NCBI RefSeq assembly: GCF_022387135.1
Contig: NZ_CP092462.1
Span: forward strand, 806,001-870,000
Reading direction: 5' to 3'
From: Comamonas sp. B21-038
GTDB lineage: Bacteria; Pseudomonadota; Gammaproteobacteria; Burkholderiales; Burkholderiaceae_C
DNA length: 64,000 nucleotides
Part shown: positions 51,208-59,436 of the stretch, piece after piece
How the letters are laid out: the number at the start of each line of letters is the position of its first letter
Position numbering within the stretch: position 1 is the stretch's first letter
Notes under the pieces: model-generated
Told to the model about the DNA's origin: nothing
Seen by the model: the letters and a program-made list of their open reading frames with translations, nothing else
Database searches by the model: none
Translations under genes and position numbers: made by a program

Positions 51208-51357
51208 CTAGACCGGTTCCGGATCCTTCACCGGTGGCTCATGCCCGGGTTCCTCGATCGGCAAGGTGCTGTCGGGCGGATCGATGGGCTCGGGCTTGGG
51301 CAGATCCGGTGGCGGTGGCGCCACCGGCGGCTGAGGGGGCGTGGTAGGGGTTGGCAT
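51208..51357 (-). CDS. Small proline-rich acidic protein, 49 residues
   Basis: The gene starts after a near-consensus AAAGGAGG ribosome-binding site eight bases before the ATG. The protein is about 40 percent proline, starting MPTPTTPPQPPVAPPPPDLP and ending in acidic EEPGHEPPVKDPEPV. It has no signal peptide or hydrophobic stretch and must be disordered. It lies between the basic histone-like gene and the SDR stress gene. The excellent start signal supports a real gene. The function is unknown. Confidence 0.55.
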   Translation of the reverse strand: MPTPTTPPQPPVAPPPPDLPKPEPIDPPDSTLPIEEPGHEPPVKDPEPV

Positions 51358-51526
51358 GGCGGCCTCCTTTCTGCCTTCTTTGTACTGCGCGGTGTGGCGG
51401 CCGTATGTCGGACAAGCTTGTCAGCGGGTAAGTGCATGTAGGGCTGTCGAGGTTGATGTTGCAGTGGTCTGCCGCTGCGCGATGCCGTTTCATTTTTTCC
51501 AAGTTCAAGATCCAAGGAGTTTCAGC

Positions 51527-52594
51527 ATGAGCCCATCCAACAGTCCATCCCAAAAGAGCGTCAGCAAGAAGCCTTCGCCAGAAAAGCGCTCGGTCGAGGA
51601 AGTGGTGGCTGCGCAGCAGCGCATCCAGCAAGAGCAAGGCCAAAACGACGCGCGGGACAAGGCGGCCAAAGCGTCCAAAAAAGCCAAGAGCAGCAAGGAC
51701 GATAAAACCAGCAAAAAGACCGCACCCGGCCCCGGCCATGAGGTGCCCACGCCACCGATGCCCGGCAAAAAGCTGGCCAAGCCCGGCCTTGAGAAAGCGC
51801 TGGATCTGCAGCCGCTCTATCTGGCAGAAAACTACCGGGGCAGCGGTAAGCTGGAGGGCAAGACGGCGGTCATCACCGGCGGAGACTCGGGCATTGGCCG
51901 GGCGGTGGCGGTGCTGTTTGCGCGCGAGGGCGCCAATGTGGCGATCCTCTACCTGAACGAGCACGACGATGCCAAGGAAACCTGCCGCCTGATCGAGGAG
52001 GAGGGCCAGCAGAGTCTGGCGATTTCCGGCAATGTGCAGGACCCGCAATTTTGCGAGCAGGCGGTCAAGCAGGTGCTGAAGAAATTTGGTGCGCTCAATG
52101 TGCTGGTCAACAACGCGGCATTCCAGCAGCATGCGGCCGACATTGAAGACCTGAACATCGAGCGGCTGGACGAGACCTTCCGCACCAATATCTTTGGCTA
52201 CTTCCACATGGTCAAGGCGAGCATTCCTTATCTGCAGCGGGGCGATGCCATCGTGAACACCGGCTCGGTCACGGGCCTGAGCGGCAGCAAGGAGTTGCTG
52301 GACTACTCCGCAACCAAGGGTGCCATCCATGCGTTCACCAAGGCGCTGGCCCAGAACCTGATGGAGCGCGGCATCCGCGTGAATGCGGTGGCTCCTGGCC
52401 CCGTGTGGACGCCCTTGAACCCGGCCGACAAGGACGCGGAGGACCTGCGCGAGTTTGGTGCCGACACCCAGATGGGCCGCCCCGCGCAGCCCGAGGAGCT
52501 GGCACCCGCCTATGTGTTTCTTGCGTCGCAGGTGTGCTCCAGCTATATCTCCGGCATTGTGCTGCCGGTAACGGGCAGCGTGGGTGCATCCTGA
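51527..52594 (+). CDS. Short-chain dehydrogenase with Lys-rich N-terminal extension, general-stress type
   Basis: This 355-residue SDR has an unusual Lys/Ser-rich, disordered N-terminal extension of about 75 residues and then HEVPTPPMPGKKLAKPGL, followed by the NAD(P)-binding motif TGGDSGIG near residue 118, LVNNAAFQQH, the catalytic YSATK and GPVWTPLNP near the end. This longer-SDR layout resembles YdaD/YhdF and YghA-type general-stress oxidoreductases. The AAGGAG ribosome-binding site fits the ATG at 51527. Neighbouring small disordered and basic proteins suggest a stress-linked group. The substrate is not known. Confidence 0.82.
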   Translation: MSPSNSPSQKSVSKKPSPEKRSVEEVVAAQQRIQQEQGQNDARDKAAKASKKAKSSKDDKTSKKTAPGPGHEVPTPPMPGKKLAKPGLEKALDLQPLYLAENYRGSGKLEGKTAVITGGDSGIGRAVAVLFAREGANVAILYLNEHDDAKETCRLIEEEGQQSLAISGNVQDPQFCEQAVKQVLKKFGALNVLVNNAAFQQHAADIEDLNIERLDETFRTNIFGYFHMVKASIPYLQRGDAIVNTGSVTGLSGSKELLDYSATKGAIHAFTKALAQNLMERGIRVNAVAPGPVWTPLNPADKDAEDLREFGADTQMGRPAQPEELAPAYVFLASQVCSSYISGIVLPVTGSVGAS

Positions 52595-52709
52595 CCACGG
52601 GCGCAGGATCGCTGGCAACCTGTTGGCCTGCACCCGGCATGGTGTTGGCCCAGGTGTTGGCGCAGGCACCTGGTGGCGCTTGCTTGTTGCAAGCCACGGA
52701 TGCTTGAAT

Positions 52710-52731
52710 TGATAATGAGAATGCATTATCA
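52710..52731 (+). promoter_or_regulatory. Metal-regulator operator (Zur- or Fur-like) upstream of L36 paralogue
   Basis: tgataatg, a six-base spacer agaatg and cattatca form a perfect 8-bp dyad. It matches the Fur consensus with one inserted base and also resembles Zur boxes. Because the next gene encodes an L36 form lacking full zinc ligands, whose paralogues are typically Zur-controlled, Zur is the more likely binder. Only a binding assay would decide. Confidence 0.65.
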
Positions 52732-52766
52732 TTTAAGCGTCTGTTGCCGTTTTGGAGAAGCACTGC

Positions 52767-52916
52767 ATGCAAGTTCTGTCGTCCCTCAAGGAAGCCAAGA
52801 AGCGCCACCGTGATTGCCAGGTGGTCAAGCGGCGTGGCCGCATCTATGTCATTTGCAAGTCCAACCCCCGCTTCAAGGCGCGCCAGGGTGGGGCAAAGAA
52901 CAAGCACAAGCGCTGA
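52767..52916 (+). CDS. rpmJ: Ribosomal protein bL36 paralogue with incomplete zinc site
   Basis: This 49-residue protein aligns with bL36 ([20 protein letters not shown] and NPRFKARQG). The zinc-bound form has four ligands, C11, C14, C27 and H32. Here the equivalents are His, C17, C30 and Phe, so only two remain, as in the zinc-independent (C-minus or ykgO-like) paralogue that replaces the zinc form when zinc is scarce. It has a longer C-terminal tail ([10 protein letters not shown]). The operator-like dyad is 36 bases upstream. It would free zinc from ribosomes under limitation. Confidence 0.85.
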   Translation: MQVLSSLKEAKKRHRDCQVVKRRGRIYVICKSNPRFKARQGGAKNKHKR

Positions 52917-53010
52917 GACGCCCAGGCTTTGCATGGGCCGCGGCCCATGCGCGCAGCGGAAGCGACGAATGCAGGCCGCTCACCGCCCTGCGTAGCGCAG
53001 GGCGGGGATA

Positions 53011-53415
53011 TCAGCCAGCGCTGGGATGCTGCTGTGCATCCTGTTTCTGGCGCGCTTTTTCGGCCAGGATGTCGAACTCCTTGCGCAAGGCGTCCAGCTC
53101 CTCTTCATCCAGCTCTTCGAGCGACAGCATGCAGTTGCGGGCCGGCTCGATGGCGCGGATCAGTTCATCCAGCTTGATCTGCATGGCCTCGGTGTCGCTG
53201 TTCTGGGTGGACTGGATCAGGAACACCATCAAGAAGGTGACGATGGTTGTGCCGGTGTTGATCACCAGCTGCCAGGTGTCATTGAAGCCGAAAAACGGAC
53301 CGCTGACCGCCCACAGCACAATCACCAGGACAGCACCGACAAAGCACACCGGCCGGCCACTGAACTTGGCGACGGCGCGGGCAATTTTGTTGAAGGCGGA
53401 ATGCTTGGTTTTCAT
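53011..53415 (-). CDS. Low-affinity iron permease family membrane protein
   Basis: This 134-residue protein has two transmembrane helices (about residues 21-40 and 47-68), with the family stretch TGTTIVTFLMVFLIQSTQNSDTEAMQIKLDELI, followed by an acidic helical C-terminus. It belongs to the Iron_permease Pfam family, named after yeast Fet4, but the bacterial members' transport activity is not established. The ATG at 53415 follows GGAGTTCTCCC and is preferred over an upstream ATG. It is isolated and in the minus direction. Confidence 0.75.
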   Translation of the reverse strand: MKTKHSAFNKIARAVAKFSGRPVCFVGAVLVIVLWAVSGPFFGFNDTWQLVINTGTTIVTFLMVFLIQSTQNSDTEAMQIKLDELIRAIEPARNCMLSLEELDEEELDALRKEFDILAEKARQKQDAQQHPSAG

Positions 53416-53487
53416 GGGAGAACTCCTTCGATCGCAGATGGCGACCAGCATAGAACCAAGCGGCTAGGGCGAGGCTGCCTCAGCAGA

Positions 53488-54393
53488 TCAAGTGGCTGTA
53501 GGAGGGCGGCGGCATTCCTGCTGCAGCCATTCGCCAAAGCGCTGGTAGCTCTCCATGTCGCTGCGCCAGGTGGGCGCGCAGAGGTAGTAGCCCAGCGGGC
53601 TTTCAAAGCGCTGGCCAAAGGGCTCGACCAGTTTGTGCGATGCCAGCGACTCCTGCAGCAGGCAGCTGGGCACCAAAGCCACGCCCAGGCCGCCAATGGC
53701 CGCCTGGATGATGAGGGTAAAGAGGTTGAAGCCGGGGCCGATGCGTGCCCCTTCATAGGGGCCGGCATAGGCGGTGAACCAGTCGTCCCAGGAGGTGGGC
53801 AGCTCGATGTGCTGCAGCAGGCTGCACTGCTTGAGGTCGCTGAAATGCACGATCGGGTGCTGCTGCAGGTAGCTGGGCGAGCAGACGATGCTGGTCTCGC
53901 GCCCGATCAGGTACTGGGCATCGGCAATCGGCCAGTCGCCGTAGCCGTACTGGATGGATGCATCGAAGCCATCGCCGGTCTCGGCGCTGTCGGTGGTGCT
54001 GTAGCGCACAAAGTGGATGGCGATGTGCGGGTTGCTGGCGCGAAAGCTCTCCAGCCGGGGAAACAGCCAGTTGGCCGCAAAGGTAGGCGCGACCGACAGG
54101 CTGAGCAGATGGGCGTTCTGCGCCGTGGAGATGACCTGGGTGGTGGCGCGTTCGAGCGATTCCATCGCCGGGCGCACGAGCTTGAGGTAGTTCTCGCCGA
54201 TATGGGTCAGCGCCAACCCATGGCTGCGGCGCATGAACAGCGGGTGGCCCAGGTAGGCCTCCAGGCCCGCAATGTGGCGGCTGATGGCGCTTTGCGTGAC
54301 GAACAGCTCCTTGGCGGCCTTGGAAAACGACAGGTGCTGCGCCGACAGCAGGAAGGCGTTCAGCTCGGAGATCGTGGGGCAGCGACGGCGCAT
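53488..54393 (-). CDS. LysR-family transcriptional regulator, GcvA-like
   Basis: This 301-residue LysR protein has the helix-turn-helix at about residues 22-42 (FSKAAKELFVTQSAISRHIAGL) and an effector domain with DGFDASIQYGYGDWPIADAQYL and the GcvA-type GARIGPGFNLFTLIIQAAIGGLGV-like stretch. It is divergent from the amidohydrolase-MFS-GAF operon, with 137 bases between the start codons, and is the probable regulator of that operon. Confidence 0.88.
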   Translation of the reverse strand: MRRRCPTISELNAFLLSAQHLSFSKAAKELFVTQSAISRHIAGLEAYLGHPLFMRRSHGLALTHIGENYLKLVRPAMESLERATTQVISTAQNAHLLSLSVAPTFAANWLFPRLESFRASNPHIAIHFVRYSTTDSAETGDGFDASIQYGYGDWPIADAQYLIGRETSIVCSPSYLQQHPIVHFSDLKQCSLLQHIELPTSWDDWFTAYAGPYEGARIGPGFNLFTLIIQAAIGGLGVALVPSCLLQESLASHKLVEPFGQRFESPLGYYLCAPTWRSDMESYQRFGEWLQQECRRPPTAT

Positions 54394-54436
54394 GGGGTAT
54401 GAGCTCCACTCATGACGGTAGAAAAAATTGGCAGAT

Positions 54437-54455
54437 GCATGACCTCATGTCATTG
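54437..54455. promoter_or_regulatory. Candidate LysR operator of the amidohydrolase operon
   Basis: atgac and gtcat form a dyad with a five-base spacer (54439-54453), flanked by GC/GC. It is in the middle of the 137-base divergent promoter region, consistent with LysR binding. Arms are short, so this is only a candidate. Confidence 0.4.
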
Positions 54456-54530
54456 CCACATATTGTTGCAGCTTGGCTAGAGTTCGGGGCATTAGAGGCA
54501 ACCATGGCGCTGTGAACGCCAAAACCGATT

Positions 54531-55763
54531 ATGCAATCCACCCTGATCCGCAATGCCAAGATTCTCGACACCCGGCATCTCGTATTGACTTCTACTCATA
54601 CCATTTGGGTGCGCAACGGTCTGATCGAAAAGATCAGTGCCGAAGACTTCGAGGTGGCCGATGCCACCGTCATCGATGCCAAGGGGATGACCCTGATGCC
54701 CGGCCTGATCGACTGCCACGTGCACGTGATGGCCTCGGGCTTCAACCTGGGTGCGGTTGCCAATCTGCCCAATGCGCTGGCGCTGCTGCGCGCGCTGCCC
54801 ATCATGAAGGGCATGATCGACCGGGGCTTTACCTCGGTGCGCGATGCCGGTGGTGCCGACTGGGCGCTGGCCGAAGGCGTGCGTACCCGCCAGGTGGCCG
54901 GCCCGCGCTTGTTCTGCGCCGGCAAGGCGCTGTCGCAAACCGGCGGCCATGGCGATTTCCGGGCGCGCAATGACACGCTCGACCCCTGCTCCTGCGCCTA
55001 CAAGATCGGCAATATCGGCAAGGTGGTTGATGGTGTTGACGCCTGCCGCCTGGCGGTGCGCGAAGAGATCCTGAAGGGTGCCACCCAGATCAAGGTGATG
55101 GCCTCGGGCGGTGTGGCGTCACCCAACGATCCGATCAACAACCTGGGCTTTTCGGTGTCGGAGCTGACCGCCATCGTCGAAGAGGCCCACAATGCGAACA
55201 CCTATGTGATGGCCCATGCCTATACGCCCCAGGCCATCACCCGTGCCATCGAGTGCGGCGTGCGCACCATCGAGCACGGCAACCTGGTCGATGCACCCAC
55301 CGCCAAGCTGATGCAGGAAAAGGGTGCCTACATGGTGCCGACCCTGATCACCTACGAAGGCCTGGCCAACGACGGCGCTAAGTACGGTCTGCCCGACGAG
55401 TCGGTGCAAAAGATTGCCAAGGTGCGCACCAACGGCCTCAAGGCGCTGGAAGTGCTGGACGCCGCCGGCGTGAAGATGGGTTTTGGCAGCGATCTGCTGG
55501 GCGAGACGCACTACATGCAATCGGACGAACTGGTGCTGCGCGCCAAGGTGCTGGGCCATGCCAAGGTGGTGCAGCAGGCAACGCTCATCGGCGCCGAGAT
55601 TCTGAACCACGAAGGCCTGCTGGGCGAAGTGGTGGAGAACGCCTATGCCGATTTGCTGCTGGTCGATGGCAACCCGCTGGAAGATGTATCGGTGCTGACC
55701 CGGCATGACACGGCGATCAAGCTGATCATGCGCGACGGCTTCATCCACAAGAACGCCTGCTGA
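54531..55763 (+). CDS. Metal-dependent amidohydrolase, prolidase/imidazolonepropionase-like
   Basis: This 410-residue TIM-barrel amidohydrolase has metal ligands H63 and H65 (GLIDCHVHV), K188 as the likely carboxylated lysine (QIKVMASGGV), H229 (VMAHAY), H249 (IEHG) and D321 (FGSDLLGE). Such two-metal centres are known from Xaa-Pro and Xaa-Arg carboxypeptidases or prolidases of cog1228 and related hydrolases of cyclic amides. The absence of a signal peptide places it in the cytoplasm. It leads a three-gene operon with an MFS importer and GAF-domain protein, so it likely opens a ring or amide bond of an imported compound. Confidence 0.8.
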   Translation: MQSTLIRNAKILDTRHLVLTSTHTIWVRNGLIEKISAEDFEVADATVIDAKGMTLMPGLIDCHVHVMASGFNLGAVANLPNALALLRALPIMKGMIDRGFTSVRDAGGADWALAEGVRTRQVAGPRLFCAGKALSQTGGHGDFRARNDTLDPCSCAYKIGNIGKVVDGVDACRLAVREEILKGATQIKVMASGGVASPNDPINNLGFSVSELTAIVEEAHNANTYVMAHAYTPQAITRAIECGVRTIEHGNLVDAPTAKLMQEKGAYMVPTLITYEGLANDGAKYGLPDESVQKIAKVRTNGLKALEVLDAAGVKMGFGSDLLGETHYMQSDELVLRAKVLGHAKVVQQATLIGAEILNHEGLLGEVVENAYADLLLVDGNPLEDVSVLTRHDTAIKLIMRDGFIHKNAC

Positions 55764-55788
55764 TGGGCCTTTGAGCGAGCACCACTCT

Positions 55789-57147
55789 ATGTATAACGCT
55801 TCCGAACGTCTGGAGCGGCTGCCTTTCAGCCGCTTCCATTTCACCTTGCTCATCATTGGCGGCCTGGGCCTGGCCTTCGAGGCGCTGGATGCGGGCATCA
55901 TCGCCTTCATCCTGCCGTCGCTGCGCGAACAATGGGGGTTGACCGGCATCCAGGCAGGCTGGATTGCCAGCAGCACCTACGTGGGCTTTCTGGTGGGGGC
56001 GCTGCTGTCGGGCATGCTGGGCGACCGCTTTGGCCGCAAGGTCGTGATGATGTGGGCGCTGGTGCTGTTCTGCGTGGCCACCTTCATCAATGCCTTTGCC
56101 ACCAATTTCCATGAGTTCTACATCCTGCGCATGATTGCCGGTGTGGGCATGGGCGCCGAGGGTGCCATCGTCGCCCCCTACCTGGCGGAGTTTGTCAGCA
56201 GCCGCTACCGGGGCCGCTTCACCGGCGCGCTGGCGGGCTTTTTCTCCTTTGGGTTTGTGATGTCGGCACTGCTGGGTTACTTCATCGTGCCGATGAGTGC
56301 CGATGGCTGGCGCTGGATCATGGTCATCGCCTCGGTGCCGGTGGTGTTTCTGCTGTGGATGCGCCGGGCGCTGTTCGAATCGCCCCGCTGGCTGGAAGAG
56401 ATGGGCCGCCATGAAGAGGCCAGCCGGATCTGTACCGCCATTGAAGCGCAGGTCCAACGCAGCAGCGGCAAGCCGCTGCCCGAACCGGTGAAGATGAGCC
56501 TGGCTGCAAAAGCAGCTGACTCCGCCGTGCAAGGCGCATGGGCCAAGCTGGCCACGTTGGTCAAGCCCCAGTACCTGCAAACCACCTTGGTGGTCTGGGT
56601 GTTCTGGATCACGGTGATGTTCTGCTACTACGCCTTCCTGGTCTGGATTCCGAGCCTGCTGGTGGCGCGTGGCTTTGCGGTGACCAAGAGCTTCTCCTTC
56701 ACCATCCTGATCTACCTGGCGCAGATCCCCGGTTACTACTCGGCTGCCTACCTGAATGACAAGATCGGCCGCAAGTACACCATCCTGGCCTACATGCTGG
56801 TGTCCTGCCTGGCAGCGCTGGGCCTGGCCTTTGCCGGTGCCGACCAGGAGATCATCCTGCTGAGCATGCTGCTGTCCTTTGGCATGAACGGCGTGATCGC
56901 CGGCCAGTACACCTACACCTCGGAGATCTACCCGACCTCCATCCGTGCCACCGGCATGGGAACGGCTTCGGCGCTGGCGCGGGTTGGCTCGATTGCCTCG
57001 CCCACCATCGTGGGAGCCGCCTATCCGGTGCTGGGCTTTGGCGGCGTGTTTGCGCTGATGACCGGCGTGCTGTTTGTCGGCGGCATGGGCATCCTGCTGT
57101 TCGGCAAGAACACCCATGGCGTGTCCCTGGAAGGGATTCAGCAATGA
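55789..57147 (+). CDS. MFS transporter, metabolite:proton symporter type
   Basis: This 452-residue inner-membrane transporter has twelve predicted helices. The sugar-porter-like signature GMLGDRFGRK follows helix 2 and ESPRWL follows helix 6, as in NiaP-like and aromatic/organic-acid symporters. Both suggest import rather than drug export. An in-frame TTG lies 18 bases upstream, but the ATG is preferred. Its stop overlaps the start of the GAF gene (ATGA). It most likely imports the substrate of the amidohydrolase encoded before it. Confidence 0.85.
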   Translation: MYNASERLERLPFSRFHFTLLIIGGLGLAFEALDAGIIAFILPSLREQWGLTGIQAGWIASSTYVGFLVGALLSGMLGDRFGRKVVMMWALVLFCVATFINAFATNFHEFYILRMIAGVGMGAEGAIVAPYLAEFVSSRYRGRFTGALAGFFSFGFVMSALLGYFIVPMSADGWRWIMVIASVPVVFLLWMRRALFESPRWLEEMGRHEEASRICTAIEAQVQRSSGKPLPEPVKMSLAAKAADSAVQGAWAKLATLVKPQYLQTTLVVWVFWITVMFCYYAFLVWIPSLLVARGFAVTKSFSFTILIYLAQIPGYYSAAYLNDKIGRKYTILAYMLVSCLAALGLAFAGADQEIILLSMLLSFGMNGVIAGQYTYTSEIYPTSIRATGMGTASALARVGSIASPTIVGAAYPVLGFGGVFALMTGVLFVGGMGILLFGKNTHGVSLEGIQQ

Positions 57148-57680
57148 GCACCACCCATGTCCTGGGCCGCCTGGCCCATACCCTGGGCCAGAGCAGCGAT
57201 GCCGGGCACCACTGGGCCGCGATTGCCGAGACCTGCCAGCAGCTGTTTGGCTACGGCCTGCTGACTGGCCTGGTTTATCTGCAGCAGGAAAAGCTGATGC
57301 GCCGCATCTATTCGTCCAACGAGGCCATCAGCCCGCTGGGCGGCTTCAAGGCCACCGGCAAGGGCCCCTGGTCGGACCGGGTGCTGGACCAGGGCCTGCC
57401 CTATATCGGGCGGGACGAGGCCGACATCCGCACCGTCTTCTCCGAAGCCGAGGACCTGGTCGCCCGGGGCCTGCATGCGGTGCTGAACATTCCCGTCTGG
57501 TATGGCGGTGAGGTGCTGGGCTCCATCAATATCCTGGGCCCGCGCGGCGCCTACAACGATGTGCCCGAGGCGCTGATCCACCTGGTGGCCGGTGTCTGCG
57601 TGCCGGCACTGGCTTCGGCCCGTGAAAGCGCCCGCGAGGCGGCGCGTGGCATTGACAGCGCCAGCCTGCAAAGCGTCTGA
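57144..57680 (+). CDS. GAF-domain protein of unknown function
   Basis: This 178-residue protein is a single GAF domain (residues about 25-160), with the core GLHAVLNIPVWYGGEVLGSINILGPRGAYND. The cysteines of free methionine-R-sulfoxide reductase are missing, so it is not that enzyme. GAF domains bind small molecules or are signalling modules, and no output domain is fused here. Because its start overlaps the transporter stop, it probably senses the imported compound or acts as an accessory subunit of the amidohydrolase. A terminator hairpin follows. Confidence 0.75.
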   Translation: MSTTHVLGRLAHTLGQSSDAGHHWAAIAETCQQLFGYGLLTGLVYLQQEKLMRRIYSSNEAISPLGGFKATGKGPWSDRVLDQGLPYIGRDEADIRTVFSEAEDLVARGLHAVLNIPVWYGGEVLGSINILGPRGAYNDVPEALIHLVAGVCVPALASARESAREAARGIDSASLQSV

Positions 57681-57701
57681 GCTCCGCCTTGGCAGTACTG
57701 A

Positions 57702-57733
57702 AGCCCGCAAGGCCCCTGGCCCTGCGGGCTTTT
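57702..57733 (+). terminator. Intrinsic terminator after the GAF gene
   Basis: Arms agcccgca and tgcgggct, with inner GGCC/GGCC pairing, are followed by TTTT. The hairpin closes the amidohydrolase-MFS-GAF operon 22 bases after its last stop. Confidence 0.7.
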
Positions 57734-57803
57734 ATGCGCCTATGTGCCGCAAAGTACTGGCAGTGGCGCGCGCCAGACACAACACGCTCTAAAATCGCCG
57801 CCC

Positions 57804-58526
57804 ATGGCTTCTAACAGTTCAGGGTTGTGGTCCTCGCCTGCCGTGCGCATGGGCGTGTCGATCAGCGTGGCAACCGGTTTATATGGCATCTCCTTTGGCG
57901 CGCTGGGGGTGGCGGCGGGCCTGTCGGTCTGGCAGACCTGCGCCTTGAGCCTGCTGATGTTTACCGGCGGCTCGCAGTTTGCGTTTGTCGGCGTGGTTGC
58001 AGGCGGCGGCGCGGGCGCTGCAGCCCTGGGCGCGGCCAGCCTGCTGGGGGTGCGCAATGCGGTCTACGGCATGCAGATGGCCGCCTTGCTGGGCCCACGC
58101 GGCCTGGCACGCCTGCTGTCGGCGCAGCTGACGATCGATGAATCGGCCGCCACCGCGCTGGGGCAGGCGGACAAGGAAGAGCAGAAGCGGGGCTTCTGGA
58201 CCGCCGGCGTGGGCGTCTACGTGCTGTGGAACCTGTTCACCGCTGCGGGCGCCTTGCTGGGCAATGCCCTGGGCGACCCGGGGCGCTGGGGACTGGACGG
58301 TGCAGCGGTGGCCGCCTTCATGGGCCTGCTGTGGCCGCGCCTGACGCACAGGGAGCCCATTGCGCTGGCAGTGGTGGCTGCCAGCATTGCGATGCTGGCG
58401 GTGCCCTGGGTGGCGCCGGGCGTGCCTATCTTGATTGCAGCGGTGGTGGGCGCCGTCTGGGGCTATCACTCGCGCAGCAGCGGCCCCGCAGGGCAGGGCG
58501 CCGGTACGCAGGAGGCCGCACGATGA
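57804..58526 (+). CDS. azlC: Branched-chain amino-acid exporter subunit AzlC
   Basis: This 240-residue inner-membrane protein has about five to seven hydrophobic segments with family motifs SFGALGVAAGLSVWQTCALSL-like, FTGGSQFAFVGVV and LLGVRNAVYG. It is the large subunit of the LIV-E family, which exports branched-chain amino acids or analogues with AzlD. The start ATG at 57804 gives the natural N-terminus. The frame continues upstream only by chance. The azlD start overlaps its stop (ATGA). Confidence 0.85.
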   Translation: MASNSSGLWSSPAVRMGVSISVATGLYGISFGALGVAAGLSVWQTCALSLLMFTGGSQFAFVGVVAGGGAGAAALGAASLLGVRNAVYGMQMAALLGPRGLARLLSAQLTIDESAATALGQADKEEQKRGFWTAGVGVYVLWNLFTAAGALLGNALGDPGRWGLDGAAVAAFMGLLWPRLTHREPIALAVVAASIAMLAVPWVAPGVPILIAAVVGAVWGYHSRSSGPAGQGAGTQEAAR

Positions 58527-58852
58527 ACGTGATGGCAGACATGGGCAACCACTGGTGGATCTGGGTGCTGCTGGCCAGCGCCGTGACCTATGGCACCAAG
58601 CTGCTGGGCTACAGTGTGCCGGCGCACTGGCTGCGCCACCCGCGCATGGCCCGGGTAGCCGGCGCGCTGACGATTGCGCTGCTGGCCGCCCTGACCGCCA
58701 TGAACACCCTCGTCAGCGGCCAGCAACTGGTGCTGGATGCCCGCCTGGCTGCGCTGGCGGTGGCCATCATCGCGCTGGCGCTGCGCGCGCCGTTTTTGCT
58801 GGTGGTGGTGCTGGGCGCGGCGGCATCGGCCTTGGTGCGGTTTTGGGGCTGA
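58523..58852 (+). CDS. azlD: Branched-chain amino-acid exporter subunit AzlD
   Basis: This 109-residue membrane protein has about three to four helices, including WWIWVLLASAVTYGTKLLG, HPRMARVAGALTIALLAAL and LALRAPFLLVVVLGAAASAL, typical of AzlD. It is the small partner of AzlC in amino-acid export. The GCAGGAGG ribosome-binding site precedes the ATG, which overlaps the azlC stop. rpsO follows with its own promoter. Confidence 0.85.
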   Translation: MNVMADMGNHWWIWVLLASAVTYGTKLLGYSVPAHWLRHPRMARVAGALTIALLAALTAMNTLVSGQQLVLDARLAALAVAIIALALRAPFLLVVVLGAAASALVRFWG

Positions 58853-58874
58853 AAACCTAAAAGAAGTTATTGGG

Positions 58875-58880
58875 TATAAT
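58875..58880 (+). promoter_or_regulatory. -10 element of the rpsO promoter
   Basis: A perfect TATAAT lies about 105 bases before the rpsO start codon, after the azlD stop. A weak -35 (TGAAAA at 58850-58855) is 19 bases upstream. It likely drives rpsO and possibly part of the pnp transcription. Confidence 0.6.
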
Positions 58881-58984
58881 TGCAGGGTTTTGCATGGTGC
58901 AAGACGCACGTCGCAAGCTTTTCCGGCTGCGGCGCAAGTAACCAGAATGCCAGCGCAAGCCGGTGTTCCTATGAAGGAAAACAC

Positions 58985-59251
58985 ATGATCGCCGCATCTA
59001 TCAAGGCCGAAGTTGTAAAGGCCAACGCACGTTCCGCTACCGATACGGGCAGCCCAGAAGTCCAAGTGGCTCTGCTGACCGCCCGCATCAACGAACTGAC
59101 CCCTCACTTCAAGACGCACGCCAAGGACCACCACGGTCGCCGCGGCCTGCTGCGCATGGTGAGCCGTCGTCGTAAGCTGTTGGACTACCTCAAGTCCAAG
59201 GACGCTGACCGTTACACTGCACTGATCGCTAAGCTGGGCCTGCGTAAGTAA
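58985..59251 (+). CDS. rpsO: 30S ribosomal protein uS15
   Basis: This 88-residue protein has the normal S15 size and sequence: [37 protein letters not shown], then the [10 protein letters not shown] helix and a C-terminal [13 protein letters not shown]. It binds 16S rRNA in the central domain. rpsO-pnp order is the conserved proteobacterial arrangement. A strong terminator follows, so rpsO has its own transcript and pnp is partly read-through. Confidence 0.98.
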   Translation: MIAASIKAEVVKANARSATDTGSPEVQVALLTARINELTPHFKTHAKDHHGRRGLLRMVSRRRKLLDYLKSKDADRYTALIAKLGLRK

Positions 59252-59270
59252 GCCCAGGGTGAGATGGAGA

Positions 59271-59304
59271 CGCCTGAGTTAGTCCGCTAGCTCAGGCGTT
59301 TTTT
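59271..59304 (+). terminator. Intrinsic terminator of rpsO
   Basis: A 12-bp stem (cgcctgagttag/ctagctcaggcg, one G-U pair) with a four-base loop is directly followed by TTTTTT, 20 bases after the rpsO stop. Confidence 0.9.
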
Positions 59305-59338
59305 ACTTCAACGCCGCGCAAACAGAGCGAAGCTGTGT

Positions 59339-59436
59339 CATTCCAAGGGGGCTGAACCCCGGGTTCCAGGCCTTCAACCTCCCTGGAATGGCATCGTGTT
59401 CTGCATGCCGGCTCCTGCTGAAAACCGACAGGTTTT
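59339..59436 (+). promoter_or_regulatory. Structured pnp leader with two hairpins, possible autoregulatory site
   Basis: A stem between cattccaaggg (59339-59349) and ccctggaatg (59381-59390), with an internal palindrome gaaccccgggttc, and a second hairpin aaaacc-gaca-ggtttt (59421-59436) precede the pnp start at 59461. In E. coli, RNase III cuts a pnp leader stem and PNPase then degrades one arm to repress itself. This leader could work the same way, but that is not shown here. Confidence 0.5.
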
